A stretch of DNA of 64,000 bases from Ovoidimarina sp038744785 (GTDB taxonomy: Bacteria > Pseudomonadota > Alphaproteobacteria > Rhodobacterales > Rhodobacteraceae), in contig JBCDLX010000020.1 in NCBI GenBank assembly GCA_038744785.1, positions 1-64,000 of the forward strand. Direction: 5' to 3'. The notes beneath the pieces are model-generated. The model searched no databases. It was not told where the DNA came from and worked only from the letters and a program-made list of their open reading frames with translations. The position numbers and the translations under genes are program-made. Position 1 is the stretch's first letter. The number at the start of each line of letters is the position of its first letter. Shown here one piece after another: positions 36,996 through 45,527 of the stretch.

Positions 36996-37724
36996 TCAGC
37001 GCTGTACAAGGCGTGCCCGGCCATAGATTGTGCGGGCCGTGATCTCAGCCACCCGGACGGCATCCCCTTCGGTGGCTTCAAGGCGCATTTCGAATGGAAA
37101 CTCGCGCCGCTCGGCCAGTTCATCGGCGTCGTAGCCTGCGATCCGCACATAGACCCCCCGACATCGCAGCGGATCGCCGGGCACGGGGACAATCCGAAGT
37201 CGCGTCGCACGGCGTCCGTCGAATAATCGTGCATCGGTTCGGCACGCCAGGTCGCGCGGCCGATCACGAAGGGCTGTGTACATCGCCGTCAACGGATCAA
37301 TGCTTCCTCTTTGCGTCGCCGGGTCAACATCCTCGGGATCCGGTGTGCGTGGGGGTGTGTAGGTTTTCGGTTGCGGTACCGCGTTGCGATAGGCCATGCG
37401 CCCGCCGCTTCGACGGTCGTCCGAGACGGTTGTATCGGAATAGAGGTCGGGGGCGAGTTGGCCCCTGGTAATGCGACCCTTCGCCTCGCCCCCGTACCTC
37501 ACGCGTCGGATCGCACCAAGGAGTCCGGTGCTTTCAAGCCGCCCGGCGAGAGCGTACCGGCTTTGGTTGGTGGCGCTTGCAATCTCAAGCTCTCCGGCCC
37601 GGATCCCCAGCACATAGATGTCGAAGATCATGCGTTCCGCAGCGCGTGCATTGGTTGCCAACACCACAGCGACTAGCGCCATAGCGGCAACCCAGATTGA
37701 TTTCGATCCGGCAGGTCTGGACAT
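36996..37724 (-). CDS. DUF3108 domain protein, exported
   Basis: A 242-aa protein with a signal peptide (SKSIWVAAMALVAVVLATNARA) and a DUF3108 domain recognised by FDIYVLGIRAGELEI, the tyrosine-rich middle (PDLYSDTTVSDDRRSGG) and DPLTAMYTALRDRP. Such proteins are periplasmic with unknown function. I prefer ATG 37724 (GGGGAG 8 bases upstream) over ATG 37730. It diverges from meaB across 50 bp. Confidence 0.83.
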   Translation of the reverse strand: MSRPAGSKSIWVAAMALVAVVLATNARAAERMIFDIYVLGIRAGELEIASATNQSRYALAGRLESTGLLGAIRRVRYGGEAKGRITRGQLAPDLYSDTTVSDDRRSGGRMAYRNAVPQPKTYTPPRTPDPEDVDPATQRGSIDPLTAMYTALRDRPRDLACRTDARLFDGRRATRLRIVPVPGDPLRCRGVYVRIAGYDADELAERREFPFEMRLEATEGDAVRVAEITARTIYGRARLVQR

Positions 37725-37774
37725 CCTCATCGCTCCCCGGGCAAGACAGACCAGATATAAACCTCCGGGCGCGA

Positions 37775-38755
37775 ATGGATAAGTCAGAACTTGCAGATGC
37801 GGTGATTTCCGGCGACCGGCGGGCGTTGGCGCGGGCAATTACGCTTATCGAAAGCGGGCGCGCCGATCACAGGGCCGCGGCGACCGCGCTTGCCGAACGG
37901 TTCGCTGCCGTGGACCGGTCTGCACTTCGGATCGGGTTGTCGGGGACACCGGGCGTCGGGAAATCAACTTTCGTCGAGAGCTTCGGAAAGATGCTGACCG
38001 GGCAGGGGTTGAAGGTCGCGGTGTTGGCCGTCGATCCGTCTTCGGCGCGCTCGGGAGGGTCGATCCTGGGCGATAAGACGCGGATGGAGCGGCTGGCCCG
38101 AGATCCCAGCGCCTATATTCGCCCCTCGCCGTCGCAAACGGCGCTGGGCGGAGTGGCCCGCCGCACGCGTGAGGCCGCCGCAGCCTGTGAAGCGGCCGGT
38201 TTCGATGTGGTCTTGATTGAAACAGTGGGCGTTGGACAGTCCGAAACCCAGGTCGCCGCAATGACAGATGTCTTTGTCTTGCTTCTTGCACCTGCAGGCG
38301 GGGATGAACTGCAGGGCGTTAAGCGCGGGATCATGGAAATCGCGGACCTTGTCATGATCAATAAAGCGGACGGAGAACTTAAGCCCGCTGCAATCCGCAC
38401 GCAGTCCGATTATGCAGGGGCGCTGCGGCTTTTGCGCCGTCGTCCCGAAGATCCGGACGACTTTCCCAAAGCGATTTGCGTATCTGCAACTGAAGGAACG
38501 GGCCTGGCCGAAGCATGGGCAGACATATGCGCGTTGGCAGAGTGGCGGCGCGAGAATGGGCACTTTGCGGCCCGCCGGGCTGCGCAGGCGCGGAGCTGGT
38601 TTGAAGAGGAAGTTCGAAACGGACTTCTGGACCGGCTGACCAGCGATCTGGGGTTGCGTGCCGTGATGGACCGGCTCGGGGCAGAGGTCGAGGCGGGCAA
38701 CTGCACGCCGGGTGCGGCTGCCGCAGAGCTTCTGAGACGGCTTCAATCGGACTGA
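37775..38755 (+). CDS. meaB: MeaB/ArgK family GTPase (methylmalonyl-CoA mutase chaperone)
   Basis: The 326-aa G3E-type GTPase has a P-loop GTPGVGKST (57-65), a switch region with DPSSARSGGSILGDKTRM, ETVGVGQSE, and an NKAD guanine-specificity motif. MeaB protects and reloads adenosylcobalamin in methylmalonyl-CoA mutase. No mutase gene lies in this window; PrpE elsewhere here makes propionyl-CoA, the entry to that pathway. Start ATG 37775 lacks a strong ribosome site. Its end overlaps the convergent DUF2161 gene by 13 bp. Confidence 0.95.
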   Translation: MDKSELADAVISGDRRALARAITLIESGRADHRAAATALAERFAAVDRSALRIGLSGTPGVGKSTFVESFGKMLTGQGLKVAVLAVDPSSARSGGSILGDKTRMERLARDPSAYIRPSPSQTALGGVARRTREAAAACEAAGFDVVLIETVGVGQSETQVAAMTDVFVLLLAPAGGDELQGVKRGIMEIADLVMINKADGELKPAAIRTQSDYAGALRLLRRRPEDPDDFPKAICVSATEGTGLAEAWADICALAEWRRENGHFAARRAAQARSWFEEEVRNGLLDRLTSDLGLRAVMDRLGAEVEAGNCTPGAAAAELLRRLQSD

Positions 38756-39441
38756 GGCAGGGGGCGTGGCGACAATGCCGCGATGTGATTGCCATAATCG
38801 CTGAGCGCGGACCGCCCCTGGGGTGTGATCCGGTATACGCCCCGCCGTGCCCGTTCGAACCAACCGTAATGATCGTCCGCCATGATCCGCGTGGCCATCG
38901 AAACGCCGGTTGCCTCGGCGACTTCCGCCCCCTTGGCTTCGCTGATGTCGGCCAAATGAACAAGGCATCTCAGCGCGTCCTGGCGATAGGCCGTAACCAA
39001 ACCGGCCCGCGTCGCGCCGCCCGGCGTCGGATCGCCTTCGCGGCGGGCAAATTCGCGCAGAAGGCGCGATCTGCGCGGTTTCGACTTTCGCGGAGTGAAC
39101 GGCGCCGGATCGCAATGAACCTCGACGTGTGCGTCGAGAAGACGCACGGTCATAAGTCCAAGCCCAAGCCGCCGCGCAAGTCCGACATTGTCCCGAAGCG
39201 TCTTTAGAAATGGCCGACCCTTCCCGCGCGGGACTGCGACGTAAACGGTATCCGATACCGCCTGACGTGCGATAGCTTGATGGAAGAGCGACAGGCTGAA
39301 ACTACGCTTGAGTTCAACGATGACCGGGTCATCGACACCCCGGCAGGCTACAAGATCTGCTGCGCCAACCTCACCCTTTACAGTGTAGCCCTGGGTCTCA
39401 AGGAGCGCCTTGATCGGTGCATAAAGCTCGGTTTCACGCAT
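38743..39441 (-). CDS. DUF2161 protein, PD-(D/E)XK-like fold
   Basis: The 232-aa protein begins MRETELYAPIKALLE and has GEVGAADLVAC...VIVELK at about 22-46, an arrangement like the D-x(n)-E-x-K core of PD-(D/E)XK nucleases. The C-terminal half resembles a winged helix (TGVSMATRIMADDHYGWFERARRGVYRIT). I recognise it as DUF2161, common in Rhodobacteraceae. Start ATG 39441 fits the family; the frame extends further to 39846 without support. Nuclease function is only inferred. Confidence 0.83.
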   Translation of the reverse strand: MRETELYAPIKALLETQGYTVKGEVGAADLVACRGVDDPVIVELKRSFSLSLFHQAIARQAVSDTVYVAVPRGKGRPFLKTLRDNVGLARRLGLGLMTVRLLDAHVEVHCDPAPFTPRKSKPRRSRLLREFARREGDPTPGGATRAGLVTAYRQDALRCLVHLADISEAKGAEVAEATGVSMATRIMADDHYGWFERARRGVYRITPQGRSALSDYGNHIAALSPRPLPQSD

Positions 39442-39673
39442 GTATCGCAGCCTATCGACCCAAGTACGAAGAAGTCTTGCAAGACTTGCACGGGTTCCCT
39501 TATCAGGGAACCCGCTGTCGCTCCCCTGCATCGCTAACCGGGGACTTGACGACCCTTGCCGGCAACAATACACACCGCGAACGGATTCTCGGGCAGGGTG
39601 CCGTCCCTGCCCATTTGCATTGGGGCAGCCATGTGGGCCGCCCGACCAGATCGAACGAACCGAGGACGAAACC

Positions 39674-39961
39674 ATGTCGCGCCGCTGCGAACTGACTGGA
39701 AAAGGGCCGATGGTTGGCAACAACGTCAGCCACGCCAACAACAAGACCAAGCGCCGGTTCCTACCGAACCTGACTGAGACCGCCCTGATGTCCGAAGCCC
39801 TCGGCCGCACGTTTCGCTTGCGGGTTTCCTCGTCGGCGCTTCGCACTGTCGATCACCGTGGTGGGTTGGATGGATTCCTTGCTAAAGCCAAGGACGCGGA
39901 TCTGTCGCCCAAGGCGTTGAAGATCAAGCGCGATATCCAAAAGTCACAGGCTGCGGCCTGA
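39674..39961 (+). CDS. rpmB: 50S ribosomal protein L28
   Basis: The 95-aa protein has the L28 signature MSRRCELTGKGPMVGNNVSHANN and TKRRFLPNL. Start ATG 39674 was selected on family grounds; the open frame starts upstream at 39440. It binds 23S rRNA near the peptide-exit side of the large subunit. A Rho-independent terminator follows 25 bp after the stop. It is monocistronic. Confidence 0.97.
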   Translation: MSRRCELTGKGPMVGNNVSHANNKTKRRFLPNLTETALMSEALGRTFRLRVSSSALRTVDHRGGLDGFLAKAKDADLSPKALKIKRDIQKSQAAA

Positions 39962-39986
39962 CATCTCGCACAGTCGTGATTGGATA

Positions 39987-40014
39987 AGCCCCGCTTTGTC
40001 GGGGCTTTTTCTTT
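39987..40014 (+). terminator. Rho-independent terminator of rpmB
   Basis: AGCCCCG (39987-39993) pairs with CGGGGCT (40000-40006) around CTTTGT, followed by a T-rich run TTTTTCTTT. Confidence 0.9.
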
Positions 40015-40057
40015 CGCGCCCCTTTTGCTTGCGCGACGCGCGAACTAACATTTTGCA

Positions 40058-40414
40058 ATGTACTTGCGGTCAAGTCTTGCATTTGCTCTCGCGATAGCTC
40101 TCATCCTGGGAGCAGTATCGAACGGTGCCGGTCGCGGTCAAGCGGACGCAGCAGGCATCCTTGTGATCTGCACGGGCCATGGAACCGTTAAGATCTATGT
40201 CGATGCAGAAGGCGAGCCCGTTCCGGCCCCACATATCTGTCCCGATTGCGCGCTTTGCATCGCGGCGTTGCCCAAGTCGCCCGAAACGGCCATGCGCGCA
40301 ATGGGTGTTTCGCGTCACGTGGCACTTCTTGCGCGTACGGATCGACCGCGCCCGATCCATACGGCTGGTCAGGCCCGTGCACCCCCGTCTGGAGCGTTGA
40401 TCCAAAACTCCTGA
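40058..40414 (+). CDS. Small secreted or anchored cysteine protein, DUF2946-like
   Basis: The 118-aa protein has a hydrophobic N-terminus (SSLAFALAIALILGAVS) and conserved ICTGHGTVKIYVDAEG then ICPDCALCIAA, with CxxCxxC cysteines and histidines. This resembles DUF2946-type proteins found beside copper genes. It lies 29 bp before the PCuAC copper chaperone gene on the same strand, so a copper link is inferred. No strong ribosome site precedes ATG 40058. Confidence 0.72.
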   Translation: MYLRSSLAFALAIALILGAVSNGAGRGQADAAGILVICTGHGTVKIYVDAEGEPVPAPHICPDCALCIAALPKSPETAMRAMGVSRHVALLARTDRPRPIHTAGQARAPPSGALIQNS

Positions 40415-40443
40415 ACGCCAGATACGACAGAAAGACCAAAGAT

Positions 40444-40953
40444 ATGAAACCGAAAATGCTTCTGGCCGGCGCCTTTGTGCTAGGCCTGTCCCTTCCCGCC
40501 GTCGCGATGGACGGTATGATTATGGTGGAAGACCCCTATGCGCGGGCATCGCGACCGAATGGACCAACCGGCGCAGCGTTCATGGTTCTTATGAACCACG
40601 GTAGTGAAGACGACCGACTGATCGCGGCGGCCACCGATGCAGCCGAGCGGGTTGAGATCCACACCCATCTTGAAGACGCCAACGGCGTTATGCGCATGAT
40701 CGAGGTTGAGGACGGCATCGTCATCCCAGCAGGCGCCACGCATGAGCTGGCGCGTGGGGGCGACCATGTGATGTTCATGGGCCTGACCCGCGCGTTTAAT
40801 CAAGGCGAGGCGATCACTGTGACGCTGACATTTGAGAAGGCAGGTGACGTGACGCTGGAAATTCCGATCGACAACGAGCGGAAAGCGAAGGCGCATGGCG
40901 GTCACGGGAACCACGGCGAACATCACGGCCATGGCGCGCACACGACAAATTAG
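40444..40953 (+). CDS. Periplasmic copper chaperone PCuAC family
   Basis: The 169-aa protein has a signal peptide (MLLAGAFVLGLSLPAVA) and a PCuAC domain with the copper-ligand pattern: H73/H75, M83/M85 and H108-V-M110. PCuAC delivers Cu(I) to cytochrome c oxidase. It ends in a histidine- and glycine-rich tail (HGGHGNHGEHHGHGAH) that could hold extra metal, as in some family members. Start ATG 40444 follows AAGACCAAAGAT. Upstream is the CxxCxxC protein. Confidence 0.92.
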   Translation: MKPKMLLAGAFVLGLSLPAVAMDGMIMVEDPYARASRPNGPTGAAFMVLMNHGSEDDRLIAAATDAAERVEIHTHLEDANGVMRMIEVEDGIVIPAGATHELARGGDHVMFMGLTRAFNQGEAITVTLTFEKAGDVTLEIPIDNERKAKAHGGHGNHGEHHGHGAHTTN

Positions 40954-41069
40954 AGCGTTTGACGAAATACGTGGAACTTCATGTCTCACTTTTCGCGCTG
41001 AAACCGTTGATTTGAGGCAGCGAGAAGCGAGTCAGGTTGTTCGCACAAGGCTCTAGGCCGACACCTTGC

Positions 41070-41092
41070 CCCCGGCCCAAGCAGCCGGGGGT
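41070..41092. terminator. Hairpin between the copper gene and the sirtuin gene
   Basis: Perfect 8-bp arms CCCCCGGC (41070-41077) and GCCGGGGG (41085-41092) around CCAAGCA. It lies between the end of the plus-strand copper operon and the end of the minus-strand sirtuin gene, so it could end either. No long T run. Confidence 0.5.
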
Positions 41093-41106
41093 ATTCCTGG
41101 GCTGGA

Positions 41107-41805
41107 TCAACCACCCAGAAGCTCTGCAACCCAATTCGGAACAATGATAGTGGCGGGTCCGGATCGGGCCTCATGGAACAAATGCGAGACTTCGGATGGG
41201 TCGAGCGTAAGTTCCAATGTCTTGGCGCCGCCGATCCGGGCTTCTTCCACAAATCCCGCCGCAGGATAAACAGTTCCAGACGTCCCAATTGCAACGAAAA
41301 GATCGGCATTCTTCAGAAGCCCCGCAATCCGGTCCATCTGGTAGGGTATCTCTCCGAACCAAACGACGTCAGGCCGCGCAGCCGAGGCGGTGCAAGCAGG
41401 GCACGCGGTTTCGGTACTCAGCTGTTCAGGCGCATCCCAACGATGCCCGCAATTCGCGCATAGGGCACGCAAAAGCTCGCCATGCATGTGGATCACGTTG
41501 CGGCAGCCGGACCGTTCGTGAAGATCGTCAACATTTTGGGTGACGATTGTAACCGTCCCCGGCGCCTGCGTTTCCAGGCCCGCAAGCGCATTATGGGCCG
41601 CATTTGGGTGGGCGCCCAAACAGTTTGCGCGCCGTGCATTGTAAAAGTCGTGGACCAGCTTTGGATTTCTGGCAAACCCGTCAGGCGTTGCGACGTCCTC
41701 CAGATCATACTCAGACCAAAGCCCGCCTGAATCGCGGAATGTTCCCAATCCGCTTTCAGCAGAAATGCCTGCGCCCGTGAGGATCACAATGTTGTCCGGG
41801 ATCAA
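41107..41805 (-). CDS. cobB: NAD-dependent protein deacylase (sirtuin, CobB type)
   Basis: The 232-aa sirtuin has GAGISAESGLGTFRD (11-25), TQNVDDLH (89-96), catalytic H108 in HMHGE, four zinc cysteines (C116, C119, C135, C138) and GTSGTVYPAAGF. Y55 and R58 (FYNARR) form the YxxR pair that lets CobB/SIRT5 remove succinyl and malonyl groups. Start appears to be TTG 41805 with GGAG 8 bases upstream. It could control acyl-CoA synthetases such as PrpE by lysine deacylation. Confidence 0.95.
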   Translation of the reverse strand: MIPDNIVILTGAGISAESGLGTFRDSGGLWSEYDLEDVATPDGFARNPKLVHDFYNARRANCLGAHPNAAHNALAGLETQAPGTVTIVTQNVDDLHERSGCRNVIHMHGELLRALCANCGHRWDAPEQLSTETACPACTASAARPDVVWFGEIPYQMDRIAGLLKNADLFVAIGTSGTVYPAAGFVEEARIGGAKTLELTLDPSEVSHLFHEARSGPATIIVPNWVAELLGG

Positions 41806-41998
41806 AAGGCATGCTCCGCAGTGTGGCTCTTAACTTGGACCGTAGCGCATCCAAGGAAAGATCAGAAACAAAGCCTTTCGTGAAAGCGTAGATCTATGAT
41901 CCTATCGTCGCGGCGTCTCGTTTCTTGCCGATACCTAGGGGGAAAGGCGGCCCACTCGGGAGAGCCCTGAGCAGCGGATAGAGCGCTCAAATGTGTGC

Positions 41999-42030
41999 TT
42001 GACATATTGCGCGGTGCTTTGAGATAGGAT
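41999..42030 (+). promoter_or_regulatory. Possible sigma-70 promoter for the secreted protein gene
   Basis: TTGACA (41999-42004), 18-bp spacer, then GATAGGAT with a weak -10 match, about 35 bases before the GTG start at 42064. Confidence 0.35.
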
Positions 42031-42063
42031 CTGGCTCGCTTTAAAGATACTGAGGGTAATATT

Positions 42064-42396
42064 GTGAAACTACAATTTCTTAGCATCACTCTGGTCGCTG
42101 TCTCTGCTAACTCCGTGCTTGCAGATCCGATCACCGATGCCTTGGCAGGAAAAACCTTAAGGGCGCCGGGTCAAGAAATCACGGCCCATGCAGACGGTCG
42201 ACTAACTGGTAAGGTTGGTGCGAACCTTGGTACCGAACTTGTCGGCACGTGGGAAATCAAGAACGGTCGATGGTGCCGAACGCTTACTCAGCCAGAAGCG
42301 GCTGCTGGTAGCGCCTGCCAAGACCTCGCAATGGGTGATGGTATTGTAACCATCGAAGGAAGTCGGGGACCTGTCGAGTTTACTATCAGCCAGTAG
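42064..42396 (+). CDS. Small secreted protein (110 aa)
   Basis: A signal peptide (MKLQFLSITLVAVSANSVLA) is followed by a small domain with LAGKTLRAPGQEIT and a pair of cysteines (WCRTL; ACQDL) that may bridge. The NGRWCR...G..C pattern is seen in small secreted Rhodobacteraceae proteins, but I do not know the function. Start GTG 42064 has GAGGG 7 bases upstream. It stands alone. Confidence 0.72.
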   Translation: MKLQFLSITLVAVSANSVLADPITDALAGKTLRAPGQEITAHADGRLTGKVGANLGTELVGTWEIKNGRWCRTLTQPEAAAGSACQDLAMGDGIVTIEGSRGPVEFTISQ

Positions 42397-42794
42397 TATT
42401 CTTTGGAGATCCGGAAGGCTTCAGCGGTGTTTTTGTAACTGGTTCTAATTTTCCACTGGGTCCCCAAAGCGGACACCCAAAGTTCTTTGAACGCTGCCGT
42501 GCGGCTGACGACTGCTCCGTCCACAAGATTGACCCCAATGGTTCCGATCCGAGCGCGATGCCCGGGACGAAATCGGCCGATGGTAGAATCACGAAAACAC
42601 CAAGCGCCCTTATTCGGCGCCCTGATATCTGTCCCCAACGGAGTTCTTGATAAGAACCACCGCGTCGGCGCATGAGACGCTAGCGGTTTCCGCGCTGCCA
42701 TTTAACACTTAAATCTAACCGGAAGACCAAAGATCAATCCGGCTCTGACCGCGGGTAAGGCCAAACGGCGGTGGGAAAAGTCTGGAGAGCAGCG
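42397..42794. other. 398-bp stretch with no supported gene
   Basis: Both strands contain only shadow frames. A minus-strand frame (42288-42701) overlaps the secreted protein and has no domain-like pattern. I see no hairpin with a T tract or RNA gene. It could include the remnant of a gene. Confidence 0.4.
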
Positions 42795-43253
42795 ATGCGT
42801 ATCTTATGTGTTTGTCTTGGGAACATCTGCCGTTCGCCAACCGCCGAAGCCGTCCTTCGCGGCATGGGCCGTGCACGCGGGCTCGCGATCGACGTCGACA
42901 GCGCAGGCACGAGCAGCTGGCATATTGGCGACGCGCCTTATGGGCCTGCGGTGCGCGCTGCGGCAGCGCGGGGGTACGACCTGACGGGCCAGCGTGCCCG
43001 GCAAATTAACTCGGGGGATTTCGAACGGTTTGATCTGGTCCTTGCAATGGACACGACGAACCTAGAGGCATTGCGGCGTTTGCGCCCACAAGGAGTTGAG
43101 ACGCCGGTCGGGCTATTTGCAAATGATCAGGATGTCCCCGACCCATACTACACACGTGATTTCGACGGTGCGCTCGACCTTATTGAATCTGCAGCTGCCG
43201 TGCGTCTTGATCAACTGCAGAACGCTTCGGCCGCTTTTCCGAAATTGCGGTAG
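42795..43253 (+). CDS. Low-molecular-weight protein tyrosine phosphatase
   Basis: The 152-aa enzyme has the P-loop C7-LGNIC-R13-S (CX5R) and the general-acid DPYY motif near 117-120, as in LMW-PTPs that dephosphorylate phosphotyrosine proteins. Start ATG 42795 has GGAG 7 bases upstream. The start gives the family length. Its last 43 bases overlap the convergent secreted protein gene. Confidence 0.95.
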   Translation: MRILCVCLGNICRSPTAEAVLRGMGRARGLAIDVDSAGTSSWHIGDAPYGPAVRAAAARGYDLTGQRARQINSGDFERFDLVLAMDTTNLEALRRLRPQGVETPVGLFANDQDVPDPYYTRDFDGALDLIESAAAVRLDQLQNASAAFPKLR

Positions 43254-43504
43254 CGCTTCCAGAAAACTTCGTGCGACTGCCGGTCCGACTGGCGAATTTC
43301 CTGTGCCATGTCAGGATCGTCAAAGAACCTCGCGGCCAGTCTCTGGTCCTTGTTCGTGAGCGTCCGGTCAGCGGCGGCTTGAATGCACGAACACAGGTGC
43401 GGCGAACCCGCCCGGGGTGCGTCCAAACAGGCGCGCTGGATTGTGCCTGCGGCGGCGGGGCCGGTCAAAAGGGCTATCGTCAACGATAGAAGAAGGTATC
43501 GCAT
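43211..43504 (-). CDS. Small secreted cysteine protein (97 aa)
   Basis: A signal peptide (MRYLLLSLTIALLTGPAAA) precedes a domain with CLDAPRAG...LCSCIQAAADRTLT, KDQRLAARFFDDPDMAQEIRQS and a final Cys. I recall close relatives across Rhodobacteraceae, sometimes labelled arginine transporter without proof. Start ATG 43504 has GGAG 8 bases upstream; GTG 43513 is an alternative. It overlaps the phosphatase gene by 43 bp at their 3' ends. Confidence 0.8.
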   Translation of the reverse strand: MRYLLLSLTIALLTGPAAAGTIQRACLDAPRAGSPHLCSCIQAAADRTLTNKDQRLAARFFDDPDMAQEIRQSDRQSHEVFWKRYRNFGKAAEAFCS

Positions 43505-43737
43505 TCTGCTCACTCCGATTACGCAGCCTTACGGTCGGAAAGCTGCGCGTGCCTCAAACTGTATGGCGATCGATGCGCCTTGTTATGCGAAGACTCTGCC
43601 AGTTCCGGTGTCGATTTTCAATTGCGGCGCTTCTAGAAAAACCAGACCAGGGGTGTCTTGTGGGATTTCCAGGCACCCCAACGGAAGGATGCAGCGCCGT
43701 TCATGCTAAAGCGGGCGGAGAGTGCGGACGAAGTGTT

Positions 43738-44148
43738 TTACCGGTCGCTGGGGCACGGACCCGTATTGCCAATGGCCCAGGCGAGTATTGCCGCAGCTTC
43801 GGCCTCGGTGCCGGCGCGGGCGCGCGTCACGGTCAGTTCCGTGCCGTCAGCACCGGCGCCCAGGTCGACAACGATGACTCGTCCAGACGCGCCAGCACGG
43901 GTCACAAGGACCACGCCAACCGGCGTCTCTGTCAGGGTCGGCGCATCAAGGCATTGCTGCGCACGGGCGGCAATTGTGGCGGTTACGGCGTCTGGGTGGC
44001 GTGCCACGGTGTGCGTTTCCGCCATAATATGGGCCGACCGGCCCACGGCGGCGCGCATTTCTGCAGCACTATCGAGGCTTGGGTCGACCCCGGCCACACA
44101 GCCCGTGAGTACCCCGAACACCGATAAAATCATCAAGACGGACCGCAT
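43738..44148 (-). CDS. Uncharacterised lipoprotein (136 aa)
   Basis: Lipoprotein signal MRSVLMILSVFGVLTGC with lipobox LTGC, then a soluble domain with a buried VGVVLVTRAGASGRVIVVDL strand pair. No family recognised. Start ATG 44148 has AGG upstream; a TTG at 44154 would add two residues. Downstream 223 bp to the secreted protein gene hold no gene that I can support. Confidence 0.7.
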   Translation of the reverse strand: MRSVLMILSVFGVLTGCVAGVDPSLDSAAEMRAAVGRSAHIMAETHTVARHPDAVTATIAARAQQCLDAPTLTETPVGVVLVTRAGASGRVIVVDLGAGADGTELTVTRARAGTEAEAAAILAWAIGNTGPCPSDR

Positions 44149-44288
44149 GGCCAACTAACCTGAACTACGCGCCCCTGCCTAAGTATGACCGTCGAATGTG
44201 GGCAGGAAAGCGGCAAAGCGCAGGCGCCGACGTGCGGATCGCAAAAGGTTTGCGATCAGTCTGTTGAGAGTTAGGAAACGTTCGCAGG

Positions 44289-44564
44289 CTAGCGCAGGAT
44301 CCGAAATCCAGCGTCCTCAATGGGTTTCGCTTCTGACCAATCCACCGCATCGACCCGGGCGGCTGGCGGACCGCCGTGGAGGGCCGCGATAAACTCGTTC
44401 ACCTCTTCGGGCGGCCCCGCGACCACACCGGCAATGGAGCCGTCGCTGTGGTTCCTGACCCAGCCGCTCAGCCCGCGCGCCATTGCTTCTTTTTGTGTCC
44501 AGCCCCGAAACCAAACACCTTGCACCCGGCCCGAGACGCGGAAGCTTACGCAGATGTCGGCCAT
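44289..44564 (-). CDS. Acylphosphatase
   Basis: The 91-aa enzyme hydrolyses acyl phosphates. The catalytic arginine R20 in GRVQGVWFR and asparagine N38 in GWVRNHSDG are in place and the length is right. Start ATG 44564 is inside the end of the sulfotransferase gene (19-bp overlap), so the two are translationally coupled. Confidence 0.95.
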   Translation of the reverse strand: MADICVSFRVSGRVQGVWFRGWTQKEAMARGLSGWVRNHSDGSIAGVVAGPPEEVNEFIAALHGGPPAARVDAVDWSEAKPIEDAGFRILR

Positions 44565-45451
44565 GTTCCGCCCTGTTCCAGCCAAGCGCGTGCCGATGCG
44601 TCGGGCACCAGATCGTTAAGGCGCCTTGTGTAGCGCGTCAGATCCTCGTTCGATATCTGACCCTCCCATTTGCGCGAACTTGCGGCATCGAAGAAGTTGG
44701 CATCGGACTTCCAGAACCCGGTCCCGCCGACGGGGGCATAGTCCGCTGCATTGGCTTTCATCGCGCCAAAGGCCGTGGCCTCGCATACCCGGTCGATGAT
44801 CGCGCTGTCGGCTTCAATCCCCGCCGCGCGCGCCAGCCGCGCCACGGTCTCACGCCCATCAGCGACCATGTCGGCGTAGTGAAAGACGGTCTCGCCCGGG
44901 ACCCGCCCTGAAACCACCGTGCGATCAAACAGCTTTGTCAGCGTCGCCAGTGTATCGCGATCGAAATCGTCCGGATCGGCATCGGTATCGATAAAATGCC
45001 GGACAGACCGGGACACGTCCCACCGCATCGGATGGTCGTCTTCGACCGAGACCATGTTGGATGTGTGCCTGCGCAGCGAAAAGAAGACGTCAAGCGGGTG
45101 GCGGAAGACCGCGATGACCGTCACGCCCTCCCAGATCGGAAAGCCGTCGGCGGGCGTGTGGGTCTTCACGACCCGGCGGCCGGGCTGAGCGTCCAAGGCC
45201 CGGGCCACGTCTTCTGCCGACACACCCAGATCCGCGTCGACCCAGGGCGAAAGTACTGGCAGCTTCTGTGGCAGGTCCGGCCCGCCATGAAGCAACATCG
45301 CAAGGATGGTCTGGGTCCAGGTCGTTCCGCATTTGGGCGGCGTGCAGACAAGGATATCGCCGGGCCTTGGGTCCCACACGGCCCACCGCGCGGGATCGGT
45401 CATCTTGCCGCGATAGGTGCGGCTGGCCGGAGAGAGGATTTTTGCGCTCAT
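44546..45451 (-). CDS. Sulfotransferase domain protein
   Basis: The 301-aa enzyme has the PAPS 5'-phosphosulfate loop TPPKCGTTWTQ (37-47) and the 3'-phosphate motif FRHPLDVFFSLRRH (116-129), as in cytosolic sulfotransferases. A histidine within KTHTP (96-100) may be catalytic. It would move sulfate from PAPS to an unknown small molecule. Start ATG 45451; TTG/ATG alternatives exist downstream (ATG 45403). It overlaps the acylphosphatase gene. Confidence 0.88.
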   Translation of the reverse strand: MSAKILSPASRTYRGKMTDPARWAVWDPRPGDILVCTPPKCGTTWTQTILAMLLHGGPDLPQKLPVLSPWVDADLGVSAEDVARALDAQPGRRVVKTHTPADGFPIWEGVTVIAVFRHPLDVFFSLRRHTSNMVSVEDDHPMRWDVSRSVRHFIDTDADPDDFDRDTLATLTKLFDRTVVSGRVPGETVFHYADMVADGRETVARLARAAGIEADSAIIDRVCEATAFGAMKANAADYAPVGGTGFWKSDANFFDAASSRKWEGQISNEDLTRYTRRLNDLVPDASARAWLEQGGTWPTSA

Positions 45452-45527
45452 CCCGGATCTCTGCCGGATTGCGCGCGCCCTGTCACCATGTTCCGGGACG
45501 ATGTCCAGCCGGGTGGTGGACCGGTGG

